This document shows, piece by piece, positions 34,686 to 43,210 of a stretch of 64,000 nt of DNA. Position 1 is the first letter of the stretch; every line of letters starts with the position of its first letter. Position numbers and translations under genes: made by a program. The notes beneath the pieces are model-generated. The model had not been told where the DNA came from. It searched no databases and worked only from the letters and a program-made list of their open reading frames with translations. Location of the stretch: positions 1,364,001 through 1,428,000 of the forward strand of contig NZ_AP018823.1 of NCBI RefSeq assembly GCF_002217795.2, given 5' to 3'. The stretch is from Aquitalea magnusonii. GTDB taxonomy: Bacteria > Pseudomonadota > Gammaproteobacteria > Burkholderiales > Chromobacteriaceae.

Positions 34686-35899
34686 ACGCTCCTGTCTCTG
34701 CCTTGGCACCGGTATGGGTTGGCGACATCCCGCAACTGGATGCCGCCGCGGTATACCACGCCACCAGCCCGGCCAACGGCATGGCCCGCATCATCTTGCC
34801 CAGCGGCCATGTGGCATATCACCTGACCCGCTATCACGAAGTGCTGCAAGTGCTGACCGATGCCCGCTTTGTGCGGCGGCCCTGCAATACCGAGGATGGG
34901 CCAAGCTTTCTGCCCACCATCACGCCCAATGAGCTGTTACTGAACAATGATGGTGCCAGCCATGCGCGCTTGCGCAAGGTGGTGGCGAAGGATTTCAGCG
35001 CCGCCGGGGTGGCGACACTGCGCGATACGGTGATACAGGCCACCCATGCCAGGCTGGATGCGCTGTCGTCGCAGACGGGCGTGATTGATTTGCTGGACCT
35101 GGTGCTGGAATGCATTCCAGCAGAAGTGGATTGCCATTTGCTGGGCATCCCGCTGGCGGATCGCAGTTATTACCGGCCATTGACCCATACCGTGCAGATT
35201 GCCGATCCGCGTGATGTACCCGAGTTGTTGCGCCAGTTCTGGCTGGTATATGACTACCTGATGGATCTGGTGACCGGCCGCCGTACCACCGCCCCCCACG
35301 GGCTGATTCGCCGCTTTGTCGCCGCCCGGCACGAAAGTGTGCCGCCGCTGAACGATGAAGAACTGGTGGGGATTCTGCTGGGCATTCTGATCGGCGGCGA
35401 TCAGAACATCCTGACCGTGCTGTGCAAGGTGGTTTATACCCTGCTGGCGGCACCAGCCTTATGGCAGTCGCTGCGCGCGCAGCCGGCAACCCTCCCCGCC
35501 ATGGTGGAAGAACTGCTGCGGCTGATTCCGCTGGGGACCACCTCCACCTTTCCCCGCATCGCCAGTGAAGGTGTCCATGGCAGCTTTGGTTTCATTCCGG
35601 CAGGCAGCGTGGTGTATGCCGATGTGTTTGCCGCCAATCGGGATCCCGCAGTATTTGCCGATCCCTTGCGGATTGATCCACAACGCAATGCCAGCAAGCA
35701 TTTGCAGTTTGGTTACGGCATGCATCACTGCATGGGTGCCGCACTGGCGCGCATGGAAATCACCACCGTGCTGGAGATCCTGCTGCAGCGCATGCCGGAC
35801 TTGCAACTGGCGCAGCCCGCCGCCAGCGTGCCATGGACCCACGGCACCATTCTGCGCAGACCCGCATCCCTGCCGGTCTGCGGATTAACCCTTCGCTAA
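34682..35899 (+). CDS. Cytochrome P450 of the AfsA operon
   Basis: A 405-residue soluble class I P450. ExxR is present as E277-R280 in VEELLRLIP, and the heme loop FGYGMHHCMG places Cys350. The I-helix reads LIGGDQNILTVL; the conserved acid-alcohol pair (usually E/D-T) is Q-N, which may alter oxygen activation. The start overlaps the HAD stop by 4 bp. It probably hydroxylates or desaturates the AfsA-derived product, as Cyp17 does in avenolide synthesis; it needs ferredoxin partners from elsewhere. Confidence 0.92.
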   Translation: MNAPVSALAPVWVGDIPQLDAAAVYHATSPANGMARIILPSGHVAYHLTRYHEVLQVLTDARFVRRPCNTEDGPSFLPTITPNELLLNNDGASHARLRKVVAKDFSAAGVATLRDTVIQATHARLDALSSQTGVIDLLDLVLECIPAEVDCHLLGIPLADRSYYRPLTHTVQIADPRDVPELLRQFWLVYDYLMDLVTGRRTTAPHGLIRRFVAARHESVPPLNDEELVGILLGILIGGDQNILTVLCKVVYTLLAAPALWQSLRAQPATLPAMVEELLRLIPLGTTSTFPRIASEGVHGSFGFIPAGSVVYADVFAANRDPAVFADPLRIDPQRNASKHLQFGYGMHHCMGAALARMEITTVLEILLQRMPDLQLAQPAASVPWTHGTILRRPASLPVCGLTLR

Positions 35900-35918
35900 T
35901 CAGGAAACGAGAATTATC

Positions 35919-37448
35919 ATGCAGCAATCCATTGCAGACAAAGGACTGCTGGCCATCATTTTGCTGGCCATCTTTGTCGTGCCCAGTTCCATTTCCGGTA
36001 CTGCCGTTGCACTGCCTGCCATTGGTCTGGACATCCATGCTCCGTTGACCAGCCTGCAGTGGGTGGTGAATGCCTTCAACCTGACCTTTGCCTGCTTCAC
36101 CCTGTCCTGGGGGGCCGTGGCGGATAATTTTGGCCGCAAGACCTGCTTCAGCCTGGGTGCGGTGTTGTATGCGCTGGCGTCCCTGTTGTCGGCGCTGGCC
36201 GACAGCCCCATGCTGCTGGATTTGTCGCGGGCGCTGGCAGGCATTGGCGCGGCTGCGGTGTTTTCCTGCGGCATTGCCATTCTGTCCACCCGCTTCGAAG
36301 GGGCCGCCCGCTTGCGGGCCTTTGCCCTGTTTGGCACGGTGGCCGGTCTGGGGGTAAGCCTGGGGCCCACCCTGTCCGGGGTGATTCTGGAGCATTTCAG
36401 CTGGCGCGCCATCTTCTGGTGCCACACTCTTGCCTTGCTGCTGGTCTTGCTGGGCAGCGCCATCATTCCGCGCGATCTTCCCGCGATCGGGCAGCGGCTG
36501 CAGTTTGATACCGTGGGGGCCAGCCTGTTCATTCTGCTGCTGCTGGCGCTGATGACCGCCATCGTACAAAGCTCGCAATGGGGCTGGAACAGTCAGGGCA
36601 TCCTGCTGCTGCTGGCGCTGGCCGTGGCCACGCTGGCGTTGTTTATCTGGCAGGAAAAGCGCCACCCCAATCCCATGCTGGATCTGTCCTTGCTCACCAA
36701 TCAGCGTTTTGTCGGCATGGCACTGGTGACGGTGGCGGCATCCTTCGGCTTTGTCACCTTGCTTACCTATCTGCCCAGCTATCTTGGCGGTGTGCTGCAA
36801 CTGGCCCCCACCCGCACCGGGCTGACCATGCTGCTGCTCACCCTGCCCATGCTGATCTGCCCGCTGCTGGCAGGCAAGCTGGTGGCCCATGGCGTATCTG
36901 CCAACCGTGTGCTCAATGCCAGCCTGCTCAGCCTGTTGTTGGGCATCATCTTGCTGGCCGCTTTCAGCAATCCGTCCAGCACTTGGTGGCAACTGGCCTT
37001 GCCCATGCTGCTGTTGGGCTGCGGCATGGGCCTGTCAGCAGGGCTGGTGGATGGGATGGCGCTGAAGATGGTGCCGGCGGAAAAAGCCGGCATGGCTGCC
37101 GGCTTGCTCAATACCTTCCGCCTGGGCAGCGAGGCGGTGGCCGTGGCGCTGTACGGTTCCTTGCTGGCTACGCTGCTGGGCGATGCGGCACATGGAGCGC
37201 TGACCACCTTGAGCAGCAATGCAGAGCAAATACATGGTTGGATCAATGCCGCGGCGGCCGGCAATCTGGCAGCGCCCGCGCCGATGGCGCTGGCCAGTCA
37301 GTTGCAGAGCATTCTGATCAAGGGCTATGACCAGGCTTTTCATGGCGTGTTGTGGCTCTTGGCCGCCATCATCCTGCTACTTACCGGGCTGATTGCCTGG
37401 CTGATCCGCCCGGCCATGCCGGCCACCGAGGCCAGCCAGCCTTTGTAG
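35919..37448 (+). CDS. DHA2-type MFS exporter of the AfsA operon
   Basis: A 509-residue permease with about 14 membrane helices. LSWGAVADNFGRKTCFSLGAV is the MFS loop 2-3 signature and a DHA2 drug:proton antiporter pattern follows. It starts 20 bp after the P450 stop with AGGAAACGAG upstream and is likely the last gene of the operon. Placing an exporter with synthesis genes suggests the product is secreted. An export role for a drug-like compound is also possible. Confidence 0.9.
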   Translation: MQQSIADKGLLAIILLAIFVVPSSISGTAVALPAIGLDIHAPLTSLQWVVNAFNLTFACFTLSWGAVADNFGRKTCFSLGAVLYALASLLSALADSPMLLDLSRALAGIGAAAVFSCGIAILSTRFEGAARLRAFALFGTVAGLGVSLGPTLSGVILEHFSWRAIFWCHTLALLLVLLGSAIIPRDLPAIGQRLQFDTVGASLFILLLLALMTAIVQSSQWGWNSQGILLLLALAVATLALFIWQEKRHPNPMLDLSLLTNQRFVGMALVTVAASFGFVTLLTYLPSYLGGVLQLAPTRTGLTMLLLTLPMLICPLLAGKLVAHGVSANRVLNASLLSLLLGIILLAAFSNPSSTWWQLALPMLLLGCGMGLSAGLVDGMALKMVPAEKAGMAAGLLNTFRLGSEAVAVALYGSLLATLLGDAAHGALTTLSSNAEQIHGWINAAAAGNLAAPAPMALASQLQSILIKGYDQAFHGVLWLLAAIILLLTGLIAWLIRPAMPATEASQPL

Positions 37449-37574
37449 ACTGGTGAACCGGACCAGGCGTGTCATGTGGATTGGCACTGCCTGGTTGTGC
37501 CGTGTAACAAGACTGATCCTGCCATGTGGTAGCAGCATGCTGTGCTATCTGGCCACATAACTGTCGGGGGCTGC

Positions 37575-37820
37575 ATGTCCAAGTTAGTCATTGATGATGG
37601 AAAAGTGTTGCTTGATCCGCTGCGGCTGAAAAAATTGCGCAAAAGCAAATGCTTCAGTCAGGACGACCTGGCCAGGCATGCCCGCAACAGCCGCTGTCCG
37701 GTTTCCTCCGCCTCGATCAAACGTGCCGAACTGGGCTCGCCGGTACGCTACCGCACTGCCAAGAACCTGGCCTTGGCGCTGGAGGTGGAAGTGGACAGCC
37801 TGTTTGCCTGCGTGGAGTAG
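37575..37820 (+). CDS. Small XRE-type helix-turn-helix protein
   Basis: An 81-residue protein: LDPLRLKKLRKSKCFSQDDLARHARNSRCPVSSASIKRAELGSPVRYRTAKNLALALEVEVDSLF, a lambda-repressor-like DNA-binding domain with no extra domain. I start at ATG 37575; upstream codons to 37542 are in a poor context. It sits between the AfsA operon and the unrecognised 355-residue gene and could regulate either. Confidence 0.78.
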   Translation: MSKLVIDDGKVLLDPLRLKKLRKSKCFSQDDLARHARNSRCPVSSASIKRAELGSPVRYRTAKNLALALEVEVDSLFACVE

Positions 37821-37923
37821 TCAGCCTGCTGCCGTTATCTGCTACCGCTTTGATATTTATCTGATACCAAAATGATGCGGATCTGATGCTGCAAATAATT
37901 TCGCCATTTTTTATATTTAATAG

Positions 37924-37937
37924 GCTGATGACTCAGC
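37924..37937. promoter_or_regulatory. Short dyad GCTGA-TGAC-TCAGC in front of the 355-residue gene
   Basis: Five-bp arms with a 4-bp spacer, 28 bp upstream of the start at 37965, in AT-rich promoter-like sequence. It is a possible site for the adjacent XRE-type regulator; evidence is symmetry and position only. Confidence 0.35.
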
Positions 37938-37964
37938 ATATTATTCATTTTGGAGAAATTTGAA

Positions 37965-39032
37965 ATGGCACAGACTTACAATATCTATGTAATCAATAAA
38001 TCGGCAGATACTCAGAATTTCTGGTTGTTCCTGAAGCCACCGCAAGCCCTGGAGGCTGATCCGGCGGTATTCGCCAATTCCAGCGCTTGCCTGACCATCG
38101 ATAGTAATTCACAAAGCTTGAATAATTTTGGCGTGCCGCTGCAATACCGGGTGGGCGCTGGTGCCAGCAATCAGGCCGTGGGCCTGGATGTGCAGATTTC
38201 TTCCAATGTCTCGCTGAATGCCGAGATTAACCAGGCCTTCCTGGCCAATTATCAGCAAACGGTGCCGCCCAAAAAAGGGCCAACCATGAAACAAACCGGT
38301 GCTGCCACCAAGGATGGCACCATTCAGATTACCAGCAATAATTTTGATAAACCCGGCAACGAAGAAAATAGCTGGTTTTCCAATATGAGTTTCGGTATTC
38401 AATCGGCTGCCGGCTTTATTGGCATGACTTGGTCGCCGGCACCGGGCGTAACCCGTACCCTGGAGCCAAAGTTTTCTTTTTATATCAGCACCGGCTCCTT
38501 CGATTACAACGCCCTGGCGCAATGGACGGATGTCGCCAGCCAGGCGGCTACCGTGCAACTGTCTGACTTCAAGCAATTCAATTGCACGGTGACGCTGCTG
38601 CCCAATGGCACATGGACCGTCACCCCCGGCCGTCCGCCGCAGCAAGTTTCTGCCCAGGCTTATCAGGCACTGGTTAGCAGCCATCAGGCACTGTGCAATT
38701 CCCATGCCGAACTGATCAGCCTGGCGAATGTGGTGGCTCCGCAGACGGACGAACCGCTTGCCACTGCGCAACTGGATCTGATTACCGAAGTGGACTGGAG
38801 TGATCAGCTCAAAGCCGCCGATGGCCTGCTTACCTTCTTGTCCGGCCGTCTGCGAGTGGGTACTGCCTTGGCGGCTGGTTTTGGCTTTTTCATCCTCAGC
38901 GGGGTGCGCTTTACCATCAAGAACGGTGGCGCGGGCGGCACGCAATTCGACTTTGAATACAACGGCACCAAGAGTGCCCAAAACATCAAGGAGCTGCTGC
39001 ACGCCGGCGTAGAGGCGGAGTTTCATAAATAA
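37965..39032 (+). CDS. Unrecognised 355-residue protein, own transcription unit
   Basis: I do not recognise the family with certainty. The protein has no signal peptide or lipobox. It is rich in Asn, Ser, Thr and Gln with beta-strand patterns, for example TYNIYVINKSADTQNFWLFLKPP and GVTRTLEPKFSFYISTG. A Gly- and Ala-rich hydrophobic stretch (LAAGFGFFILSGVRF, about residues 302-316) lies near the C-terminus. TGGAGAAATT precedes ATG 37965. A strong terminator follows and the upstream region is AT-rich, so it is a monocistronic gene. A structural, lectin-like or insect/host-interaction role is possible, but this is only a guess. Confidence 0.7.
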   Translation: MAQTYNIYVINKSADTQNFWLFLKPPQALEADPAVFANSSACLTIDSNSQSLNNFGVPLQYRVGAGASNQAVGLDVQISSNVSLNAEINQAFLANYQQTVPPKKGPTMKQTGAATKDGTIQITSNNFDKPGNEENSWFSNMSFGIQSAAGFIGMTWSPAPGVTRTLEPKFSFYISTGSFDYNALAQWTDVASQAATVQLSDFKQFNCTVTLLPNGTWTVTPGRPPQQVSAQAYQALVSSHQALCNSHAELISLANVVAPQTDEPLATAQLDLITEVDWSDQLKAADGLLTFLSGRLRVGTALAAGFGFFILSGVRFTIKNGGAGGTQFDFEYNGTKSAQNIKELLHAGVEAEFHK

Positions 39033-39088
39033 ACCTGCCCATCACTGATTGATCTGCCCGGCTTGATGGCAGCTTAATCGCGATCAGC

Positions 39089-39126
39089 AAAAGCAAAGTT
39101 CTTACATAAAGGACTTTGCTTTTTTC
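39089..39126 (+). terminator. Rho-independent terminator after the 355-residue gene
   Basis: AAAAGCAAAGT at 39089-39099 pairs with ACTTTGCTTTT at 39113-39123, 13-nt loop, followed by a T run. It closes the 355-residue gene. Confidence 0.8.
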
Positions 39127-39465
39127 TTATGTCTTGCCTGTGTACGCGCCAAGCGCTGAAAGCGCTGCTTGCCTGGGCGTGGTGGGATGTCGCTGCTGCC
39201 GTAACCGGGCGGTGTTTTTCCAGCCGCAAGAGCCGGATCGCTGTGCTGCCTGCATGGCTGGCATTTTTGCGGTGCGTGGCGGTGCAGGCGCTTGCTGTCA
39301 AGCACCCGTCAGCGGCGGTGCCAAGGTGCCTGGCATCGCCACAACTGCCCGCCATTTGCTTGGGCCTTGGCCCCACAACCGGGCCACCGCGGTTGGCCGC
39401 GATAGCTGCCCCATGCCTATCTGGCCGTGGTGTGAGCTGCCTCTCTCACGCCTGGCGGGTAAACG
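39127..39465. other. Intergenic region with no supported gene
   Basis: About 340 GC-rich bp between the terminator and the 3' end of the LysR gene. Overlapping frames on both strands are Cys-, Arg- and Trp-rich with no ribosome site or domain, as expected from non-coding GC-rich DNA. Confidence 0.5.
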
Positions 39466-40380
39466 CTATGCGGTGCTGGTGTCTGCTTTTTTAGCGTTGG
39501 CACCCAGTTGCCACAGCAGTGTTTGACGCGCGTGCGCAACGCGCGGCTTGCGTAATTTACTTGGCAACCAGATCAGGTAATAGCGGATTTCGGTGTGGCC
39601 CAGCGGGGGGGGAATTTCTTCCAGTTCACCGCTGTGCAGCTGGGATTGGCACAGATAGTGCGGCAGCAGCGTCCAGCCAAAGCCTTGGCTCAGCAGGCTG
39701 CGCAAGCCTCGCAGATCCTGGCCGGTAAGTGCGGGAATCAGACCGGGCGCATGAATACGGTTTTTTTCCAGCCAGTGGTCAATCAGGGAGCGCTCCAGAT
39801 TGTAAGCCAGCAAGGGTTCAGCCTGCAGCGCCTGTCCCAGATCCTGGGCAGTTCTCAGTCGTCGGGCAACTTCGGGCGCAGCCACCAGCAGAATCCGGTC
39901 ACTCAGGATCAGTTCTCCCTTCAGCCGGGCATCCGTGACTGGGTGAGCGGAGAAGCCCAGGTCGTAGTGTTCCTCCAGCAACATCTGCGTCACCATCGGC
40001 CCATCGCCAGCATGCAGTCGAACGCGGATGTCCTCTTTGAGCAAGGGGACGAGGGCAGGCGCCAGCTTTTCCGCCAGGAAGTCGGCATGACCGATGATGT
40101 GCAGATTGCCGGCGATATCCGCCGAACGTGCTCGCGCCGTGGACAGCGCCGCCTCTGCCGCATCCAGCTTGTCGCCGATATCCGCAGCCAGTTCATCTGC
40201 CGCAGCAGTCGGTAGCACGCCCTGGCTTTGCCTTTCGAACAAGGGCCGCCCGATGGCCACTTCCAGACCGGCTATATGCTGCGACACCGCCGGCTGGGTC
40301 AGGTTAAGGCTTCTGGCGGCACCACTGATTGAGTGCTGTCGGTATACCTCGACAAAAGTTCTGAGACGAACGAGTGACAT
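39466..40380 (-). CDS. LysR-family regulator of the ohr operon
   Basis: A 304-residue LTTR. The N-terminal winged helix (SLVRLRTFVEVYRQHSISGAARSLNLTQPAVSQHIAGLEVAIGRPLFER) is followed by a periplasmic-binding-like effector domain (about 90-295). I start at ATG 40380; an upstream extension lacks the LTTR pattern. It is divergent from ohr with 115 bp between. Most ohr genes are controlled by MarR-type OhrR, so LysR control here is uncommon. It may sense an aldehyde or peroxide. Confidence 0.92.
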   Translation of the reverse strand: MSLVRLRTFVEVYRQHSISGAARSLNLTQPAVSQHIAGLEVAIGRPLFERQSQGVLPTAAADELAADIGDKLDAAEAALSTARARSADIAGNLHIIGHADFLAEKLAPALVPLLKEDIRVRLHAGDGPMVTQMLLEEHYDLGFSAHPVTDARLKGELILSDRILLVAAPEVARRLRTAQDLGQALQAEPLLAYNLERSLIDHWLEKNRIHAPGLIPALTGQDLRGLRSLLSQGFGWTLLPHYLCQSQLHSGELEEIPPPLGHTEIRYYLIWLPSKLRKPRVAHARQTLLWQLGANAKKADTSTA

Positions 40381-40407
40381 GGCTTGCCCATAAAAAAAAT
40401 TATACCC

Positions 40408-40431
40408 CCGCCAAAATACCCTTGTTGGCGG
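40408..40431. promoter_or_regulatory. Inverted repeat between lysR and ohr (candidate LTTR site)
   Basis: CCGCCAA at 40408-40414 and TTGGCGG at 40425-40431 are exact 7-bp arms around 10 nt. Position between the divergent genes and size fit a LysR-type recognition site. Confidence 0.5.
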
Positions 40432-40495
40432 CCAGATACCAGTCTCCCCTATGATTTCCCCATCGCAGAAATGCACACCAATCAAGGGGATAACC

Positions 40496-40927
40496 ATGTT
40501 GACTAATATTCTGTATCAAACTGAAGCCACTGCAACCGGCGGCCGTGATGGCTATGCCCGCACCCGCGATGGCTCGCTGAATATCTGGCTGGGCCTGCCG
40601 CGCGAACTGGGCGGCAAGGATGTTGGCAATAACCCGGAACAATTGTTTGCAGCCGGCTATGCCGCCTGCTTTCTGAGTGCCATGAAGACAGTGTCCGCCC
40701 TGAGCAAGGGCGCGCATCCCAAGGTGCCGGACAATGCCCGCGTCACCGCCCAGGTGGGGATTGGTCTGCGCAGCGAAGGCGGCTATGGCCTGGCCATCAG
40801 CCTGAGCATTGAATTGCCTGGTGTTGCGCGGGAGCAGGCGGAGGCGCTGGTAGCCACCGCCCATGCCACCTGCCCATATTCGAATGCAGTACGCGGCAAT
40901 ATCGACGTTGCACTGCAGGTAATCTGA
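40496..40927 (+). CDS. ohr: Organic hydroperoxide resistance protein (Ohr/OsmC family)
   Basis: A 143-residue Ohr: TGGRDGYARTRDGSLNIWLGLPRELGG at the N-terminus, Cys58 in AAGYAACFLSAM and Cys126 in ATCPYSNA are the two redox-active cysteines that reduce organic and fatty-acid hydroperoxides. AAGGGGATAACC precedes ATG 40496; an earlier in-frame ATG lacks a ribosome site. It starts the operon with aldehyde dehydrogenase and DJ-1/PfpI, which clear aldehydes made by lipid peroxidation. Confidence 0.95.
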   Translation: MLTNILYQTEATATGGRDGYARTRDGSLNIWLGLPRELGGKDVGNNPEQLFAAGYAACFLSAMKTVSALSKGAHPKVPDNARVTAQVGIGLRSEGGYGLAISLSIELPGVAREQAEALVATAHATCPYSNAVRGNIDVALQVI

Positions 40928-40966
40928 TTCCCCGCTCCAACTGGCCCAACTCAAGAGAAACCGTAT

Positions 40967-42385
40967 ATGGACACCCAAACTCCACAAGACTTGCACCACA
41001 TCCTGCAGGCAATGAAGAAAGCGCAACTGGCCGCAGGCCCGGCCAGCCTGGAGCTGCGGCGTGATCGCCTGCAGCGTAGCGTACGGCTGATCCAGGAAAA
41101 CCATCAGGCACTGGCGGATGCCATCAGCGCCGACTTTGCCCACCGCAGCCAGTATCAAACACTGCTGGTCGACATGGTGACTACCATCAAGGGTTTGCAA
41201 TATGCCGCCGCGCATGTTGGTGAGTGGATGCGCCCGCAAGTGGTGGAAGCGGGCACCCCTGGCATGCAGGCCCGCATCGAACAACAAGCCCTGGGGGTGG
41301 TGGGGGTCATCAGCCCGTGGAATTTCCCCATCAACCTGGCATTCGGTCCGCTGGCCGGGGTGTTTGCCGCCGGTAATACCGCCATGCTCAAACCATCGGA
41401 ACTGACACCGCGCACCTCGGACTTGCTGGCCGAACTGGTGGGGCAGTACTTTGCCCCGGATGAACTGGTGGTGGTGCAAGGCGATGCCGATATTGGCCGC
41501 GCATTCAGTGCCTTGCCGTTCGATCATCTGGTGTTTACCGGCAGCACGGCAGTGGGCAAGCATGTGATGCGGGCTGCGGCTGAAAATCTGGTGCCAGTCA
41601 CCCTGGAGCTGGGTGGCAAATCCCCGGTAGTGATAGATGAGGATGCGGATCTGCAGACCGCCATCGCCCGCACGCTCACCATCAAAGCCTTCAATGCCGG
41701 CCAAATCTGCCTGTCACCGGATTACCTGCTGCTCACCCCAGCACACCGTCCCGGTTTGGTAGATGCTGCACGCAGATTTGTTGCCAACAGCTACCGCAGT
41801 TTTCAGGATAATCCGGACTATACGGCCATCATCAGCCCGCAGCATTTCGCACGGCTGCAAGGCTTGCTGGACGATGCGCGGGCAAAAGGCGCCACCGTCA
41901 TCAGCCTGGCTGCGCCAGGGGAGGCAGATGCTGACCCCCATGGCAGAAAGATGGCTCCGCACCTGGTGCTGGATGTCACCGACGACATGGCCATCATGCA
42001 AGAAGAGATTTTTGGCCCGCTGCTGCCGGTGATGAGCATTCCCAGCTTTGATGCCGCGCTGCAATACATCAATGCACACCCGCGCCCACTCGCGGCCTAC
42101 TACTTTGGCCATCAGCAGGACAAACAGCAACGCTTTAGCCTGCAGACGACATCCGGTGCCGTGGTGATCAATGATGTGATGACACATGCCGCCATCGACA
42201 GTCTGCCCTTCGGCGGCGTGGGTGCCTCCGGCATGGGGGCCTATCACGGTATTCACGGCTTCAAACGCTTTAGCCACGCCAAGGCTGTGGTGGTGCAAAG
42301 CGAGGATGGCGCATCGAATCTGCGTCTGCGCGCTCCGCATCAAGACGGTTTGGCAGCAATCAAAGCCTTCTTGCAAACCGCATGA
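40967..42385 (+). CDS. NAD(P)-dependent aldehyde dehydrogenase (coniferyl-aldehyde-dehydrogenase-like)
   Basis: A 472-residue enzyme. VVGVISPWNFPINLAFGPLAGVFAAGN and FTGSTAVGKHVM form the cofactor region, Glu214 lies in TLELGGKSP, and the catalytic Cys248 lies in GQICLSPDYLL. CalB-type enzymes with this short form oxidise coniferyl or other aromatic and medium-chain aldehydes. Within the ohr operon it more probably detoxifies aldehydes from lipid peroxidation. It starts 39 bp after ohr. Confidence 0.9.
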   Translation: MDTQTPQDLHHILQAMKKAQLAAGPASLELRRDRLQRSVRLIQENHQALADAISADFAHRSQYQTLLVDMVTTIKGLQYAAAHVGEWMRPQVVEAGTPGMQARIEQQALGVVGVISPWNFPINLAFGPLAGVFAAGNTAMLKPSELTPRTSDLLAELVGQYFAPDELVVVQGDADIGRAFSALPFDHLVFTGSTAVGKHVMRAAAENLVPVTLELGGKSPVVIDEDADLQTAIARTLTIKAFNAGQICLSPDYLLLTPAHRPGLVDAARRFVANSYRSFQDNPDYTAIISPQHFARLQGLLDDARAKGATVISLAAPGEADADPHGRKMAPHLVLDVTDDMAIMQEEIFGPLLPVMSIPSFDAALQYINAHPRPLAAYYFGHQQDKQQRFSLQTTSGAVVINDVMTHAAIDSLPFGGVGASGMGAYHGIHGFKRFSHAKAVVVQSEDGASNLRLRAPHQDGLAAIKAFLQTA

Positions 42386-42433
42386 CACTGCAATCCGGCC
42401 GCAAACTGGCCGCACAATAAAGGATACCCGAGC

Positions 42434-43111
42434 ATGAAAGTATTGATGGTGCTGACTTCACACGATCAACTGGGCAATACCGGCAAGAAAACCGGCTTCT
42501 GGCTGGAGGAATTTGCCGCACCTTACTATGTCTTCAGAGACGCAGGGATGGAGCTGGTGCTGGCATCACCGCTGGGCGGCCAGCCACCGCTGGACCCCAA
42601 GAGTGATCTGCCAGAATTCCAGACCGAACTGACCCACCGTTTCAAGGCCGACGCGGAGGCCCAGCAGGCGCTGGCCCATACCGTGCGCCTGGCTGAGGTA
42701 ACACAGGAAGATTTCGACGCGGTGTTTTACCCCGGCGGTCACGGCCCCTTGTGGGACCTGGCCGAATCAGCGCAGTCAATTGCACTGATCGAATCATTTG
42801 AGCGCGCCGGCAAGCCGATTGGTTTTGTTTGCCATGCCCCTGGTGTACTGCGTCACGTCAAAGCCCGCGATGGCAAGCCGCTGGTGGCCGGTCGCAAGGT
42901 AACTGGCTTTACCAATAGCGAAGAAGAGGCGGTTGAGCTGACAGATGTTGTGCCTTTCCTGATCGAGGACGAGTTCAAGCGTCTGCAGGCCATTTATCTG
43001 AAAGGAGCCGACTGGGCACCGTTCATCGTGGAAGATGGCACCCTGATCACCGGCCAGAATCCGGCCAGCTCCGAAGGCGTAGCGCAAGCGCTGTTGAAAA
43101 AGCTGGGCTAA
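42434..43111 (+). CDS. DJ-1/PfpI-family (Hsp31-like) protein
   Basis: A 225-residue class I glutamine-amidotransferase-like protein. The nucleophile elbow is Cys133-His134 in GFVCHAPGVL. YPGGHGPLWDL and an early Glu (ASPLGGQPPLDP region) match glyoxalase III/Hsp31-like family members, which detoxify methylglyoxal or act on glycated proteins. It starts 48 bp after the aldehyde dehydrogenase and is followed by a terminator, so it ends the stress operon. Confidence 0.9.
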   Translation: MKVLMVLTSHDQLGNTGKKTGFWLEEFAAPYYVFRDAGMELVLASPLGGQPPLDPKSDLPEFQTELTHRFKADAEAQQALAHTVRLAEVTQEDFDAVFYPGGHGPLWDLAESAQSIALIESFERAGKPIGFVCHAPGVLRHVKARDGKPLVAGRKVTGFTNSEEEAVELTDVVPFLIEDEFKRLQAIYLKGADWAPFIVEDGTLITGQNPASSEGVAQALLKKLG

Positions 43112-43122
43112 CAGGCAGCAAT

Positions 43123-43151
43123 AAAAAGCGCTACCGATGTAGCGCTTTTTT
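43123..43151 (+). terminator. Rho-independent terminator of the ohr operon
   Basis: AAAAAGCGCTAC and GTAGCGCTTTTTT form a perfect stem with loop CGAT and a strong T tract. The symmetrical A and T runs could stop transcription in both directions, including from the convergent ABC operon. Confidence 0.9.
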
Positions 43152-43210
43152 CATGGTGCGGCTCGCTTCAGCATCGGGCCAATTGGGTGAAGATTGCACT
43201 ATGCCAGAAA

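Noticed and set aside
35760..36992. 410-codon minus-strand open frame opposite the DHA2 exporter
   Set aside because: Gln-rich antisense shadow of an MFS gene; no start site or motif.
40400..41704. 434-codon minus-strand frame over ohr and the aldehyde dehydrogenase
   Set aside because: It overlaps two certain genes on the opposite strand and has no recognisable domain.
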